From NCBI GenBank assembly GCA_040219275.1, contig JAVJSU010000102.1, forward strand, positions 186,001 to 250,000: a stretch of DNA of 64,000 bases, in the 5' to 3' direction. This document shows positions 35,825-44,948 of this stretch, piece by piece. Numbering within the stretch: position 1 is the first letter of the stretch; every line of letters begins with the position of its first letter. The notes beneath the pieces are model-generated. The model worked only from the letters and a program-made list of their open reading frames with translations, did not search any database and was not told the DNA's origin. The DNA comes from JAVJSU01 sp040219275 (GTDB taxonomy: Bacteria; Chloroflexota; Anaerolineae; Aggregatilineales; Phototrophicaceae). A program made the translations under genes and the position numbers.

Positions 35825-36919
35825 ATGAATAAACTTGGTGTTGCAATACTTGGTGCAACGGGTGCTGTTGGTCAGCGATTCATACAATTACTTGAAAATC
35901 ATCCGTGGTTTGAGGTTACTGAAGTTATTGCCTCTAGTCGCAGTGCAGGGCTAACATATGGCGAAGCGGTCAACTGGATATTGGACGGTGGTCCACCGAA
36001 ACGCGTCTCGAACTTAACAGTTAAAGCACTGGATGATAAATTCGATTCGCTGTTGATATTTTCTGCATTACCTAAAGAAGCGGCTGAAACACGCGAGTTA
36101 GAACTAGCCGCTGCCGGACATATCATTTGTACGAATGCGTCGTCTCATCGTATGGCAGAAGATGTACCGCTATTGCTACCTGAGGTGAATAGCGAGCATC
36201 TCGCATTGATTGAACATCAGCGCAAAGTACGAGGATGGGGTGGGGCGCTGGTCGCCAATTCTAACTGCACCACGATGCCCGTAGTTATGGCACTCAAACC
36301 GCTGATGCAATTTGGGGTACGTAAACTTCATATGGTCAGTGAACAGGCGATTAGTGGTGCAGGGTATCCCGGTGTTTCTGCACTAGATATTCTTGATAAC
36401 GTCATTCCATATGTGCCAAGCGATGAAAACAAAATGGAAACCGAAACATTGAAGATGCTCGGTATTCTCGAAGGCGATCAGATCAACTGGGCAAATATCA
36501 CCGCCGGTGCGACCTGTACGCGCGTCCCTGTGATCGACGGACATCTGGTGAATATGTCGATTGAATTGGCTGAAAAACCCGCCTTAGATGACATTATTGA
36601 TGCGTGGATCAATTTTAAAGGGACTGATGTAGTTTCAGCGTTGCCTTCAGCGCCCGAACAGCCAGTTATATATCTTGAGCAAATTGATCGCCCACAAATC
36701 CGGCGGGATCGCAATGCAGGCAATGGCATGTCGACATCCATTGGGCGTTTACGTCCTTGTCCCATTTTGGATTACAAATTCGCGGCATTGTCGCATAATA
36801 CCATTCGTGGTGCCGCAGGCTGTAGCATTCTCAACGCCGAATTGATGGCAGTTGAGGGTTATCTGGGTGATTTTCTGCCACAAGCTGGTCAAAACATTCC
36901 AATGGTTGACACAGTTTAG
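35825..36919 (+). CDS. asd: Aspartate-semialdehyde dehydrogenase
   Basis: Reduces aspartyl phosphate to aspartate semialdehyde on the way to lysine, threonine, methionine and diaminopimelate. It has VAILGATGAVGQRF (NADP binding, residues 6-19), the catalytic Cys in NSNCTTMP and the substrate block EQAISGAGYPGVSALDI. The 364-residue length and the sequence fit the archaeal/fungal branch of the family rather than the short E. coli type. It follows pheA by 9 bases with a GGAGC ribosome site. Confidence 0.95.
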   Translation: MNKLGVAILGATGAVGQRFIQLLENHPWFEVTEVIASSRSAGLTYGEAVNWILDGGPPKRVSNLTVKALDDKFDSLLIFSALPKEAAETRELELAAAGHIICTNASSHRMAEDVPLLLPEVNSEHLALIEHQRKVRGWGGALVANSNCTTMPVVMALKPLMQFGVRKLHMVSEQAISGAGYPGVSALDILDNVIPYVPSDENKMETETLKMLGILEGDQINWANITAGATCTRVPVIDGHLVNMSIELAEKPALDDIIDAWINFKGTDVVSALPSAPEQPVIYLEQIDRPQIRRDRNAGNGMSTSIGRLRPCPILDYKFAALSHNTIRGAAGCSILNAELMAVEGYLGDFLPQAGQNIPMVDTV

Positions 36920-36937
36920 TCTGGTCGTTAAACTGTG
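36910..36937 (+). other. Hairpin over the asd stop codon
   Basis: A 9-bp perfect stem (CACAGTTTA / TAAACTGTG) with a 10-base loop. No T run follows, so it is not a clear terminator; it may protect the mRNA end. Confidence 0.4.
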
Positions 36938-37039
36938 ATAATCTTCACAATTTGATGACATAGCGTAGCTTTTTCGTGCCCGTCGTGTTGTAAAAGACGG
37001 TTAACTATTCAGGCATAAGTGCGTTTTTGGAGAGAGTCA

Positions 37040-38248
37040 ATGAAAGTTTTTATCGCTGGTATTGATGGGTATTTAGGCTGGACACTGGCACAATACCTTA
37101 CAGAACGCGGACATGACGTTGCGGGCGCGGATTTGATGTTACGTCGTGAATGGGTTGAAGAAATGGGAAGCCAGAGCGCATTGCCTGTTTACAGCCGGGA
37201 AGAGCGTCTGAAAGCATTTGAAGAAAAATATGGCAAGAAGCTTGATTTTCGTATAGGCGATCTTTGCGATTATGATTTCGTAAAGGGCTTCATACAGGAA
37301 TTTATGCCAGACACAATCGTCCATCTCGGTCAGGTGCCATCTGCGCCATATTCTATGATTGACCGCAACCATACCGTGTTTACCCAGATGAATAATATTG
37401 TCAGTAATCTAAACTTACTCTGGGTGATGCGAGAAATTGCGCCGGATGCACATCTCCTAAAATTAGGCACGATGGGTGAATATGGCACGCCCAATATTGA
37501 TATTCCCGAAGGGTTCTTTGAAGTTGAGTTCCGCGGACGTAAGGACTATTTGCCGTTTCCACGTCAGGCGGCGAGCTTCTATCATCAGAGTAAAGTGCAT
37601 GATTCGAACAACACCATGTATGCGTGCAAAATATGGGGCTTAAGGGCAACAGATGTAATGCAAGGGGTTGTGTTTGGTACACGGATTGATGCCATGGGAG
37701 AAAATCCATATCTGCGGAGTCGTCTGGATTTCGATCAGTCCTTTGGAACAGCGATCAATCGTTTTTGCTGTCAGGCAGTCATTGGGCATCCGTTGACCAT
37801 CTTCGGCGGTGGGAAGCAAAAACGCGGGTTCTTGCCATTGCGTGATTCAGTCCATTGTATGGCGCTAACCATCGAAAATCCGCCTAAACCTGGTGAATAT
37901 CGCGTTTTCAATCAATTTGAAGAGACCTATTCCATCACCGAACTCGCCTACATGGTTAAAGAAGTGGGTGATGAACTTGGCTTGGGTGTTGAAATTTACG
38001 AATATGATAATCCACGTCATGAAGCGGCGGAGCATTACTTTAATCCAGATCGTCAGCATTTGCTCGATATTGGATACGAGCCATCGCATGATGTAAAAGC
38101 TGAAATGCGGATCATGATTAAAGATTTGATGGAACATAAGGATCGAATCATGGAACGCAAGGAAATTCTCGTGCCAGATATTCGTTGGGATGGAACCCGT
38201 CGCCGTTCGGAAGTGATCGGCAAAAAGACAGAAACTATCCAGTCGTAG
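37040..38248 (+). CDS. sqdB: UDP-sulfoquinovose synthase-like (SQD1/SqdB family) epimerase
   Basis: An NAD-dependent short-chain dehydrogenase that makes UDP-sulfoquinovose from UDP-glucose and sulfite, the head group of the sulfolipid SQDG or of some S-layer glycans. It shows FIAGIDGYLGWTLA (NAD site), LGTMGEYGTPNIDIPEG, RQAASFYHQSKVHD with the Tyr-Lys pair, and WGLRATDVMQGVVFGTR, which match SQD1-type sequences closely. The start at 37040 is chosen because GGAGAG lies 5 bases upstream, dropping seven residues of the longer GTG frame. No glycosyltransferase partner (SqdX type) is in the window. Confidence 0.88.
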   Translation: MKVFIAGIDGYLGWTLAQYLTERGHDVAGADLMLRREWVEEMGSQSALPVYSREERLKAFEEKYGKKLDFRIGDLCDYDFVKGFIQEFMPDTIVHLGQVPSAPYSMIDRNHTVFTQMNNIVSNLNLLWVMREIAPDAHLLKLGTMGEYGTPNIDIPEGFFEVEFRGRKDYLPFPRQAASFYHQSKVHDSNNTMYACKIWGLRATDVMQGVVFGTRIDAMGENPYLRSRLDFDQSFGTAINRFCCQAVIGHPLTIFGGGKQKRGFLPLRDSVHCMALTIENPPKPGEYRVFNQFEETYSITELAYMVKEVGDELGLGVEIYEYDNPRHEAAEHYFNPDRQHLLDIGYEPSHDVKAEMRIMIKDLMEHKDRIMERKEILVPDIRWDGTRRRSEVIGKKTETIQS

Positions 38249-38262
38249 AAACGAACGTTACA

Positions 38263-38298
38263 AAAAGGCGCGGGAAATTTATATTTCCTGCGCCTTTT
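38263..38298 (+). terminator. Rho-independent terminator after sqdB
   Basis: A 16-bp stem with one G-U pair (AAAAGGCGCGGGAAAT and complement), loop TTAT, followed by TTTTGTTTTTA. Confidence 0.9.
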
Positions 38299-38344
38299 GT
38301 TTTTATACACCGTATGCAAGTGATGGAGAATTCGCGTTATATCC

Positions 38345-38581
38345 ATGATTAGCAACAGTCTACTATTTATAGTGGCGCTTCTTTTCTTCTTTCAGTCTTT
38401 GCGTATATTGCGTAACGATGTAATAAAAATACGCGACCGTAAAGACATAACAAGAATGATGAGATATGTTCAGATGATTAGCGGCATTATCGGACTGTCG
38501 CTGTGGTTTAGCGCAGGATTAATTGCCTTCATAACGAGCATTTCAAGCTTTACGAATCACCTTATCTTAAGGTTTCAGTAG
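38345..38581 (+). CDS. Small membrane protein, two helices
   Basis: Seventy-eight residues with a helix at residues 3-20 (ISNSLLFIVALLFFFQSL), a charged basic loop (RNDVIKIRDRKDI) and a second helix at 45-65. No family recognised. The ATG has GGAG about 18 bases upstream, which is far, and the gene runs 17 bases before hisD, so it may be its upstream partner. The regular hydrophobic pattern and basic loop support a real gene; short length keeps confidence moderate. Confidence 0.55.
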   Translation: MISNSLLFIVALLFFFQSLRILRNDVIKIRDRKDITRMMRYVQMISGIIGLSLWFSAGLIAFITSISSFTNHLILRFQ

Positions 38582-38598
38582 TATTGGAAGGAACATAG

Positions 38599-39912
38599 AT
38601 GATCCAGTATTTTGTTTATAATCAACTTCCTAGCGAAAAGCGTGCACAGATTATGCGCCGTGCGGAAAAGGACATTCGTGATCTTTTTCCCCTCGCACAA
38701 GAGGTTATTGATCGTGTTCGCAGTGAAGGTGATGCGGGCGTTGTCCATTACGCCCGAAAATTCGATGCGGAGAACTTCACCGCCGGAATGCTAAAAGCAA
38801 CACCGGAGGATTTTGCCGAGGCACGCGCTACTTTAGAGCCGAAAATCATTGCCGCAATTGAAGCCGCACATGCCAATATCAAGCGATTTCATGAAAAGCA
38901 AATGCCGGAAGAGATGTGGTTTACTGAAATCCAACCGGGTGTTATGGCTGGTGAAAAAATAACACCTATCTCAAGCGTAGGCCTGTATGTGCCGCGTGGA
39001 AAAGGGGCATTTCCTTCAGTGATGCTCATGCTAGCAACGCCAGCGAAAGTAGCAGATGTTTCACGCATCGTAGTTGTTAGTCCACCTGCGCCAACGGGCA
39101 AGGCAGATGCGGCGACGCTCGTTGCGGCTGAGGTTTGCGGCATCAGTGATGTGTATGTAGTCGGTGGAATACAGGCAATTGCGGCACTTGCTTATGGCAC
39201 TGAAACTATTCCTAAAGTTGATAAGATCATTGGTCCGGGGAGCAGTTATGTTTCAGCCGCTAAACGCTTACTGTTTGGTGTTGTAGACGTTGGTTTGCCA
39301 GCGGGTCCCAGTGAATCCATTATTCTAACGGATGAAAACGTTGATCCACGCCTCGCCGCCTTAGATTTACTAGTAGAAGCAGAACACGGACCTGAATCAG
39401 CCGCAATTCTTGTTACGCATAGCGAAGTTGTTGCCAAGAAAGTTCTCGAAATTCTTCCAGAATATATTGAGGAGCTTCCACAATGGCGACAGGATTTTGT
39501 ACATAATGTACTTGCTAATTACGGCGGCATTATGCTCACTGAAAGCCTTGAACAATCTATTCAATTCGTGAATGATTATGCGCCGGAACATCTAGAAGTG
39601 TTGGTTGACGAACCGTTTATCGCGCTGAATAAAATCAAAAACGCCGGTGAGATTTTGCTGGGTGCGATGACACCGATCCCGACAGCAAATTACTGTCTGG
39701 GTCTGAACGCCATCTTGCCAACTGGTGGGTTCGCCAGAAGTTTCTCATCGGTAAGCGTCTGGGATTTTCTCAAGCGGAGCGGGGTAGGGTACTTATCACG
39801 CGAGGGTTACGAACGGCTTCAGGGTATTACAGCGACACTTGCCGATTATGAAGGCTTTCCTGCTCACTCCATGGCAATTCGGATACGCAATCAAATCATC
39901 GGGTTAGAATGA
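38599..39912 (+). CDS. hisD: Histidinol dehydrogenase
   Basis: Oxidises histidinol to histidine in two NAD-dependent steps. It is full length (437 aa) and has the family blocks YVPRGKGAFPSVMLMLATP, GGIQAIAALAYGTETIPKVDKI, GPGSSYVSAAKR, VEAEHGPESAAIL (zinc-ligand region), YAPEHLEVL and the closing LPTGGFARSFSSVSVWDFLK. An AAGGAA site lies 8 bases upstream of the ATG. Its stop overlaps the next gene by 4 bases (ATGA). Confidence 0.96.
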   Translation: MIQYFVYNQLPSEKRAQIMRRAEKDIRDLFPLAQEVIDRVRSEGDAGVVHYARKFDAENFTAGMLKATPEDFAEARATLEPKIIAAIEAAHANIKRFHEKQMPEEMWFTEIQPGVMAGEKITPISSVGLYVPRGKGAFPSVMLMLATPAKVADVSRIVVVSPPAPTGKADAATLVAAEVCGISDVYVVGGIQAIAALAYGTETIPKVDKIIGPGSSYVSAAKRLLFGVVDVGLPAGPSESIILTDENVDPRLAALDLLVEAEHGPESAAILVTHSEVVAKKVLEILPEYIEELPQWRQDFVHNVLANYGGIMLTESLEQSIQFVNDYAPEHLEVLVDEPFIALNKIKNAGEILLGAMTPIPTANYCLGLNAILPTGGFARSFSSVSVWDFLKRSGVGYLSREGYERLQGITATLADYEGFPAHSMAIRIRNQIIGLE

Positions 39913-41174
39913 GCGATTTACTTCAACAAATTCAGCAACTTCAATTTAATAAGCGGAGTGAGGCAGAAGCCTTGCTCCTTAGTTTCATCGTTGAGACCTT
40001 TCCAAATCTCAAGGTTGAGAACGTCGAGTTACGTCCGCAGGTCATTTCTTTAAACTCATTCAATGGATTTTTGACACTACAGGATGGAGGTCGGTTGTTC
40101 TTCAAGACCCATACTGAAGAAGATAACCGGATTGACGAATACTACAACGCGACTATGCTTGCAGAAGCAGGCTACCCGATTATTCAGCCATTGTATAGTT
40201 CGACAAAAGCGGGACAGCATTTGCTGATTTACGAAGTGATTGAAGCTCCGTCTGTATTTGATGTTGCGTGGGAAATTGAGCAAGGCGACAGCAAACTTTC
40301 ATCAGCACTTACACAAGCTCAAAATAACGCTGACAAAGACCTATTAAATTATCTCACAGCCACTATAGCGCCGCAGGACGCTGATTCAGCGCACAATGCT
40401 CCTATTCATCAGTTGTTTTATCATCGTTTATCCGGCGGGCGCATGACGCGTTTTTACGGCGATTTTCTGGCTGGCGGTGGCGAAACGATTGAACTACCTG
40501 AAATAGAAATTTCTATGGGAGAACTCGCAGGTAAAAAGTGGCGTATCAATGGGCAAATCTATGATGAGACACTTGCAAGTATCACATCAAGAGCGATCAG
40601 TATTTTACGTCCTAACGCAAGTGAAGCCACGATTATCGGGCATGGTGATGCACATAACGGCAATGTTTTTTTTGAGAGCGATCCTACGTCAGAAAACGAT
40701 TTTCATCTGACCTATTTCGATCCGGCGTTCGCGGGCAGGCATCACCCCTTGTTGGATTTAACCAAGCCCCTTTTTCACAATGTTTTCGCGATGTGGATGT
40801 ATTTCCCTGAGATCAAGGATGCAAAAACCGATTTACAAGTTTATGTGAATGATGTTGAAATAGTCATTGACCATAATTACGAATTACCCGAAATCCGGCA
40901 TATGTTTTTGGATAGCAAAATTGAAAATACAGTCATTCCAATAATGAGAGAACTCAAAACCAGCAGAAAATTGCGCGAGGATTGGCGCACATATCTAAAA
41001 TCAGCATTATTTTGCTGTCCATTCCTGACGCTCAACCTTGCAGATCGTCAGCGATTCTCGCCTAAAATCGGTGCATTAGGATTGGCTATGGCAGTTGAGA
41101 TGGGCGCGGATAGTGCTGGCAATCGTAGCCTGATGGATACAACATTAGATTATGTAGAAGACTCGATCCGCTAA
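39909..41174 (+). CDS. Aminoglycoside/choline kinase-fold protein coupled to hisD
   Basis: Not a named family to me, but it carries the kinase-fold signs of aminoglycoside phosphotransferases and choline kinases: an N-lobe Lys in RLFFKTHTEEDNRIDEYYNA, the catalytic loop IGHGDAHNGNVFFES (HGDxHxxN, about residues 239-253) and a metal-binding TYFDPAFAG (DFD-like). It begins inside hisD (ATGA overlap) and is convergent with hisG, 3 bases away. The coupling suggests a link to histidine metabolism, for example acting on a small hydroxylated substrate. Long acidic insertions (for example QGDSKLSSALTQ onward) set it apart from typical members. Confidence 0.7.
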   Translation: MSDLLQQIQQLQFNKRSEAEALLLSFIVETFPNLKVENVELRPQVISLNSFNGFLTLQDGGRLFFKTHTEEDNRIDEYYNATMLAEAGYPIIQPLYSSTKAGQHLLIYEVIEAPSVFDVAWEIEQGDSKLSSALTQAQNNADKDLLNYLTATIAPQDADSAHNAPIHQLFYHRLSGGRMTRFYGDFLAGGGETIELPEIEISMGELAGKKWRINGQIYDETLASITSRAISILRPNASEATIIGHGDAHNGNVFFESDPTSENDFHLTYFDPAFAGRHHPLLDLTKPLFHNVFAMWMYFPEIKDAKTDLQVYVNDVEIVIDHNYELPEIRHMFLDSKIENTVIPIMRELKTSRKLREDWRTYLKSALFCCPFLTLNLADRQRFSPKIGALGLAMAVEMGADSAGNRSLMDTTLDYVEDSIR

Positions 41175-41177
41175 AAC

Positions 41178-42185
41178 TTAACGAAGCGCATCGAGCACAC
41201 GTTTATACGTTTCTGATTCCGGCATAAATACAGAATGCACCGGCGTTGCGACGATTTGTGTACCGCCGATTGTTCTCAAATAATCTACCACGTCCATCAT
41301 GGTGTTACTTTGAAGCGTGAGCGTTGCTGTATACCATTTTTCCGATGAGCCAGACGGTGCTGAATAAATCGGCGCGATTGTCGGTCCCTCTAGACCTCGT
41401 GTTAGATCGTGTGAGTCTAGTTTATTGCCGATGTCTTCCGCAGAATTGCCACAAATATTCACCGTGACCTGCATATATTTACGCCCCACAATGGCGGCAT
41501 CCATATGTTCTAATATCGTTCTCAGAACATTTTGTGCAGTCTTACTGCTTGCAATGAGTCGCTTATTGCCGATCAAACACGCCTGTGAATCGACAATAAT
41601 GCCATCACCAATAATTTTAAGGTGATTTTCGCGCAATGTTGTGCCGGTTTGCGTTAAATCGACCACAAAATCCGCGTAGCCAATCGTAGGCGCGGCTTCG
41701 ATGGCTCCGTCCGCCTTAACGATTGTAAAGTGGTGTATGCCGTTCTGGTGCAAAAATTCGCGTGTCATGTTTGGATAGGTTGTGGCGACACGAATGTTGC
41801 GGTATTTCTGCTCCCTGAAATCCAATGACACATCTAACACATCTGCCATGGAGGTCACATCCGCCCACATCTCCGGCACAGCGACAACCAATTGACAATG
41901 CCCGTAACCCAATTGTGGGTGAATAACAAGCAAATCTTGATGGAAATTTTCTTTGACCACATCGTATCCGGTAATGCCAAGTTGCGCTGTGCCGTCTGAT
42001 ACTTTATATAAGACATCTTTAACACGTTGGAATAGCACTTCAACTTCGGCAATTTTGGGAATACGACCCACATACTGGCGCTCATTTGGTTTGTGAATTT
42101 TCAGACTACAATCTTTTAGAAAATTATAGGTTGGCTCCGCAATTGCGCCTTTACTTGGTAACGCCAGCGTCACTTTATCGGTCAT
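41178..42185 (-). CDS. hisG: ATP phosphoribosyltransferase, long form with C-terminal regulatory domain
   Basis: The first step of histidine synthesis. The start at 42185 is chosen because the protein then opens with LALPSKG, the family N-terminus. The catalytic domain includes LGITGYDVV and the PRPP region DFVVDLTQTGTTLRENHLK. From about residue 220 a further 110 residues read MQVTVNI and EGPTIAPIY, DYLRTIGGTQIVATPV, which is the HisG_C allosteric domain of long-form enzymes. The gene overlaps the HisZ-like gene by 11 bases. Long-form enzymes normally work without HisZ, so finding both together is unusual. Confidence 0.92.
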   Translation of the reverse strand: MTDKVTLALPSKGAIAEPTYNFLKDCSLKIHKPNERQYVGRIPKIAEVEVLFQRVKDVLYKVSDGTAQLGITGYDVVKENFHQDLLVIHPQLGYGHCQLVVAVPEMWADVTSMADVLDVSLDFREQKYRNIRVATTYPNMTREFLHQNGIHHFTIVKADGAIEAAPTIGYADFVVDLTQTGTTLRENHLKIIGDGIIVDSQACLIGNKRLIASSKTAQNVLRTILEHMDAAIVGRKYMQVTVNICGNSAEDIGNKLDSHDLTRGLEGPTIAPIYSAPSGSSEKWYTATLTLQSNTMMDVVDYLRTIGGTQIVATPVHSVFMPESETYKRVLDALR

Positions 42186-43527
42186 ATTTTCTGATCTCCG
42201 CAATGAGTTTCTCTATATCATTGGTTTCATAGCTATTTTTATTGAAGATAACCCTTCCAGAGAGATCGATACTGAGCTGAAGGTCGTTAGGGTCTATATT
42301 TTGCTCTGGCATCAGAAGTGTAACGGGAATGTCATGTTGACGTATTAAATGCAACCATTGCCATATTGCACTTGAATCCGCGTTTTGGGCATGTAGAAAT
42401 AATCGCTGAGATACGTTTGCAGTTTGTTTAATAGCATCTGCAAGTGCGGTTGCATCATACGCAAATCCCACAGCAGGTACACTAACTCTATCGCTAATCA
42501 ACCCGATTAATTCATCATATCTGCCGCCACCACAAAGCGAGTTTCCTTCACGATCAACAATCTCGAAAACAATCCCGGTGTAATAATCCCAATTGCGAAC
42601 GAGATCAGGATGTATTTCAATCTGTTCCAGAGGGATTCCGTAGGTCTCTAATTGCGAGATAATATTTTCCCATTGCTGTAACAAGGTTGAGTCAGGTAAT
42701 AACTGTTTCAGTTCATGAAATGCACTGGCGGGTTGCCCATGAATTTTCGTCCATTGCGTAATGAGGTCGACAACATCGTCAATTTGCTCACGTTCATTGA
42801 CTTGTTTGTGCTTACGTAAGATTCGCGTGGCGATGTCTTCGCGGGTACGACCGCCCATCGTATTATTAATCTGACCATTTCCCAATGTTGCTAAGAGCAT
42901 CTGTGTTAGGGATTCATCGTCTGTTTCTAGTGACAACTCTGATTTTGTCGGCAGGTATCGGTCAAGCAGAGTTCTAAATGCTGAAACATCACCATCTTGT
43001 ATAAGATTACGGTGAGTGAGTATAAATCGCTCAGTCCGTGCGTCTATATTAAAACGACCTAATGCTTCACGAATGACCCCTGAATGACCAACTTTAAGCG
43101 TCCACCCGTTGACATTCTGTGAGATCACGCCTTGCAAAGCGAGCAGAACAATTTCAATGTCTGCGGCGATGCTGTTACTACCGATTAACTCTGCGCCTAT
43201 ACTATAGCGTTGATAGTCCGAAGTTCCGTTTTGAGTGTAATCCTCAAAAACAGCACCATGAAACTGCCAACGGGCGACGGTTTCTTTGGTTTGGGTGGCA
43301 TAGTGATATGCCGCCGCCGCAGTAAATTCTGGACGGAGAGAAAGCTGTCGACCATAGCGCTCAAACGTGAACAATTTTTCAATAATTTGATCGCCGGCTT
43401 TGGTTAGAAAAAGCTCAGCGGTTTCAATAATTGGCATTTCAAGAGTGGTATACCCGAAGCCAGTCATGATCTGTTCTAAAGCAAACGAAATCTCTCGGAT
43501 TCTCTTTGCGCGTTGGAAGTCTGTCAT
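42175..43527 (-). CDS. hisZ: HisZ-like (class II HisRS-fold) ATP phosphoribosyltransferase regulatory protein
   Basis: Related to histidyl-tRNA synthetase, but missing the catalytic arginines: motif 2 reads GAVFEDYTQNG where synthetases have FRxE, and motif 3 reads VGFAYDATALADA where they have an Arg. The histidine-binding blocks remain (LVRNWDYYTGIVFE; CGGGRYDELIG). HisZ proteins form the regulatory subunit of short-form HisG. The start at 43527 is chosen because the protein then begins near the family's helical start; an ATG at 43632 would add 35 unrelated residues inside the upstream terminator. At 450 residues it is long for HisZ, with an extra C-terminal domain of about 90 residues resembling an anticodon-domain remnant. 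Confidence 0.82.
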   Translation of the reverse strand: MTDFQRAKRIREISFALEQIMTGFGYTTLEMPIIETAELFLTKAGDQIIEKLFTFERYGRQLSLRPEFTAAAAYHYATQTKETVARWQFHGAVFEDYTQNGTSDYQRYSIGAELIGSNSIAADIEIVLLALQGVISQNVNGWTLKVGHSGVIREALGRFNIDARTERFILTHRNLIQDGDVSAFRTLLDRYLPTKSELSLETDDESLTQMLLATLGNGQINNTMGGRTREDIATRILRKHKQVNEREQIDDVVDLITQWTKIHGQPASAFHELKQLLPDSTLLQQWENIISQLETYGIPLEQIEIHPDLVRNWDYYTGIVFEIVDREGNSLCGGGRYDELIGLISDRVSVPAVGFAYDATALADAIKQTANVSQRLFLHAQNADSSAIWQWLHLIRQHDIPVTLLMPEQNIDPNDLQLSIDLSGRVIFNKNSYETNDIEKLIAEIRKYDR

Positions 43528-43602
43528 AGATTTTCTGTGTTTTTGTGGTTGATAATGGTAAACATGATAACCATAAATATCTGAATGACAATAGCCAAAC
43601 AA

Positions 43603-43642
43603 AAAGCTCAGTTTGACCCGTAGAGTGGTCAAACTGAGCTTT
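43603..43642 (-). terminator. Terminator after the L,D-transpeptidase gene
   Basis: A 16-bp perfect stem (AAAGCTCAGTTTGACC and complement) with an 8-base loop, followed on the minus strand by TTTTTG. It isolates the transpeptidase gene from hisZ. Confidence 0.9.
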
Positions 43643-43670
43643 CAAGATCAAATGGTTTATAGGGTAAATA

Positions 43671-44756
43671 CTATTCTATATATTCACCACTACTGTATAC
43701 ATAGACGTTTGGACCTTCTTCGATGTCTGGAGAATTGAAGTTATCAAACTCTTCAGCGACCCATTCATAGAGCCAGTTCGCATCAGTGATCGAGAGATTT
43801 ACGCAACCATGACTACGACGATACCCAAGCCCATTGTGCCAGTATGCCCCGTGGAGTGCGCGACCTTCATCGAAGAACATTGTCCACGGAACTTCTTCTA
43901 GCATATAGAAATCATCTCCTGGAGTACCCCATGACATATCGTGGCGAACGCGACGATAGTAGATGTTGTACGTGCCTTCAAATGTAGGCCAGCGTGGTAA
44001 TCCACTGGAAACTAACGTAGCGAAGACTGGCGCATCACCTTCGTAGGCGATCATCACTTGTTCATAGAGGTCAATCATCACCCATCGCTCAGTTGTCACC
44101 GTCTCAGGGCGTTCTATTGGGATAATTTTGGCAACTGAAGTCTGATGTAGCCATTTGTCCACACCGATTTGGTACCATCGCCATCCATCGAGTTCTACGG
44201 TTGCGTATATGTTGATTCGTGTATAACGGTACAGAAGTCCATTGGATTCGAGCGGGTTACCACCAGGAACGCTACTTGGATACGCATTAATGAGCATCCA
44301 TGCAATGCTGTGCTCTGGCATCGCTTCAGGTAGGAAGATACCGGTAAATTCTGAGACTACATAATTGGTATCTGTCAGAAATTGTGATGGCACCCACTCA
44401 TTGGTGTTGATTTGCGTCCAACCATCCTGTGTCACTTGCAAAATTGTGAAAAAGTTGAAGCCGGCATCTAATGTACGGAGTAATGTTCCGTTAGGCGCAT
44501 CATAAATGGGTGCCGCGCCTGTTACCTGTTGATAGCGACGATCATGGAGTAGACTGGTATCAACAACTGGCGATGTAAATTGAGGTTCTTGATATGTACT
44601 TATCGCTTCTTCGGATAATCCGATGATTGTTGCCGACTGTGCGACTTCTACACAACTAGAATTTTCACAGTCTTCGTCTTCCTGAGCTAGTATCGGTAAT
44701 GTAAAGCCGAAAATCAGTGTAAAAACAACGATAACAAAGAGTAACTTGCTACGCAT
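43671..44756 (-). CDS. L,D-transpeptidase (YkuD), copy 1
   Basis: A secreted cell-wall cross-linking enzyme. Signal peptide at residues 1-24 (LLFVIVVFTLIFGFTLPILAQ), then two SH3-like beta regions with repeated motifs near TNVNEWVPSQFL and a C-terminal YkuD domain: VDLYEQVMIAYEG, HGAYWHNGLGYRRSHGCVN with Cys318 as nucleophile and the SHGCV motif, and DANWLYEWV. The 361-residue length fits Chloroflexota members. It has its own terminator and shares about 60 percent of its residues with the next copy, by eye, so the two are recent-looking tandem paralogues. Confidence 0.92.
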   Translation of the reverse strand: MRSKLLFVIVVFTLIFGFTLPILAQEDEDCENSSCVEVAQSATIIGLSEEAISTYQEPQFTSPVVDTSLLHDRRYQQVTGAAPIYDAPNGTLLRTLDAGFNFFTILQVTQDGWTQINTNEWVPSQFLTDTNYVVSEFTGIFLPEAMPEHSIAWMLINAYPSSVPGGNPLESNGLLYRYTRINIYATVELDGWRWYQIGVDKWLHQTSVAKIIPIERPETVTTERWVMIDLYEQVMIAYEGDAPVFATLVSSGLPRWPTFEGTYNIYYRRVRHDMSWGTPGDDFYMLEEVPWTMFFDEGRALHGAYWHNGLGYRRSHGCVNLSITDANWLYEWVAEEFDNFNSPDIEEGPNVYVYSSGEYIE

Positions 44757-44898
44757 CTGGTATTAATCCTTCCTGCACTCATTTATGTGAACTGGATAGT
44801 ACAACCATAGCATTTAGTTACTATACGCTTCAACATGCCTTGCCCTACGCGTAACCAACGATGACTACTCACAACATTACGTATCCAGCGAATGCAAT

Positions 44899-44923
44899 AA
44901 AAAAAGCACCCATTTCTGAGTGC
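44899..44923 (-). terminator. Terminator after L,D-transpeptidase copy 2
   Basis: On the minus strand a 6-bp stem (GCACTC / GGGTGC, one G-U pair) with a 7-base loop is followed by seven T residues. Short stem, but a good T run. Confidence 0.65.
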
Positions 44924-44948
44924 CTTCGTACTTGTGTTGCGCGATTAA

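Noticed and set aside
42175..43527. Second histidyl-tRNA synthetase
   Set aside because: The arginines of motifs 2 and 3 are missing and it overlaps hisG, so HisZ-like fits better.
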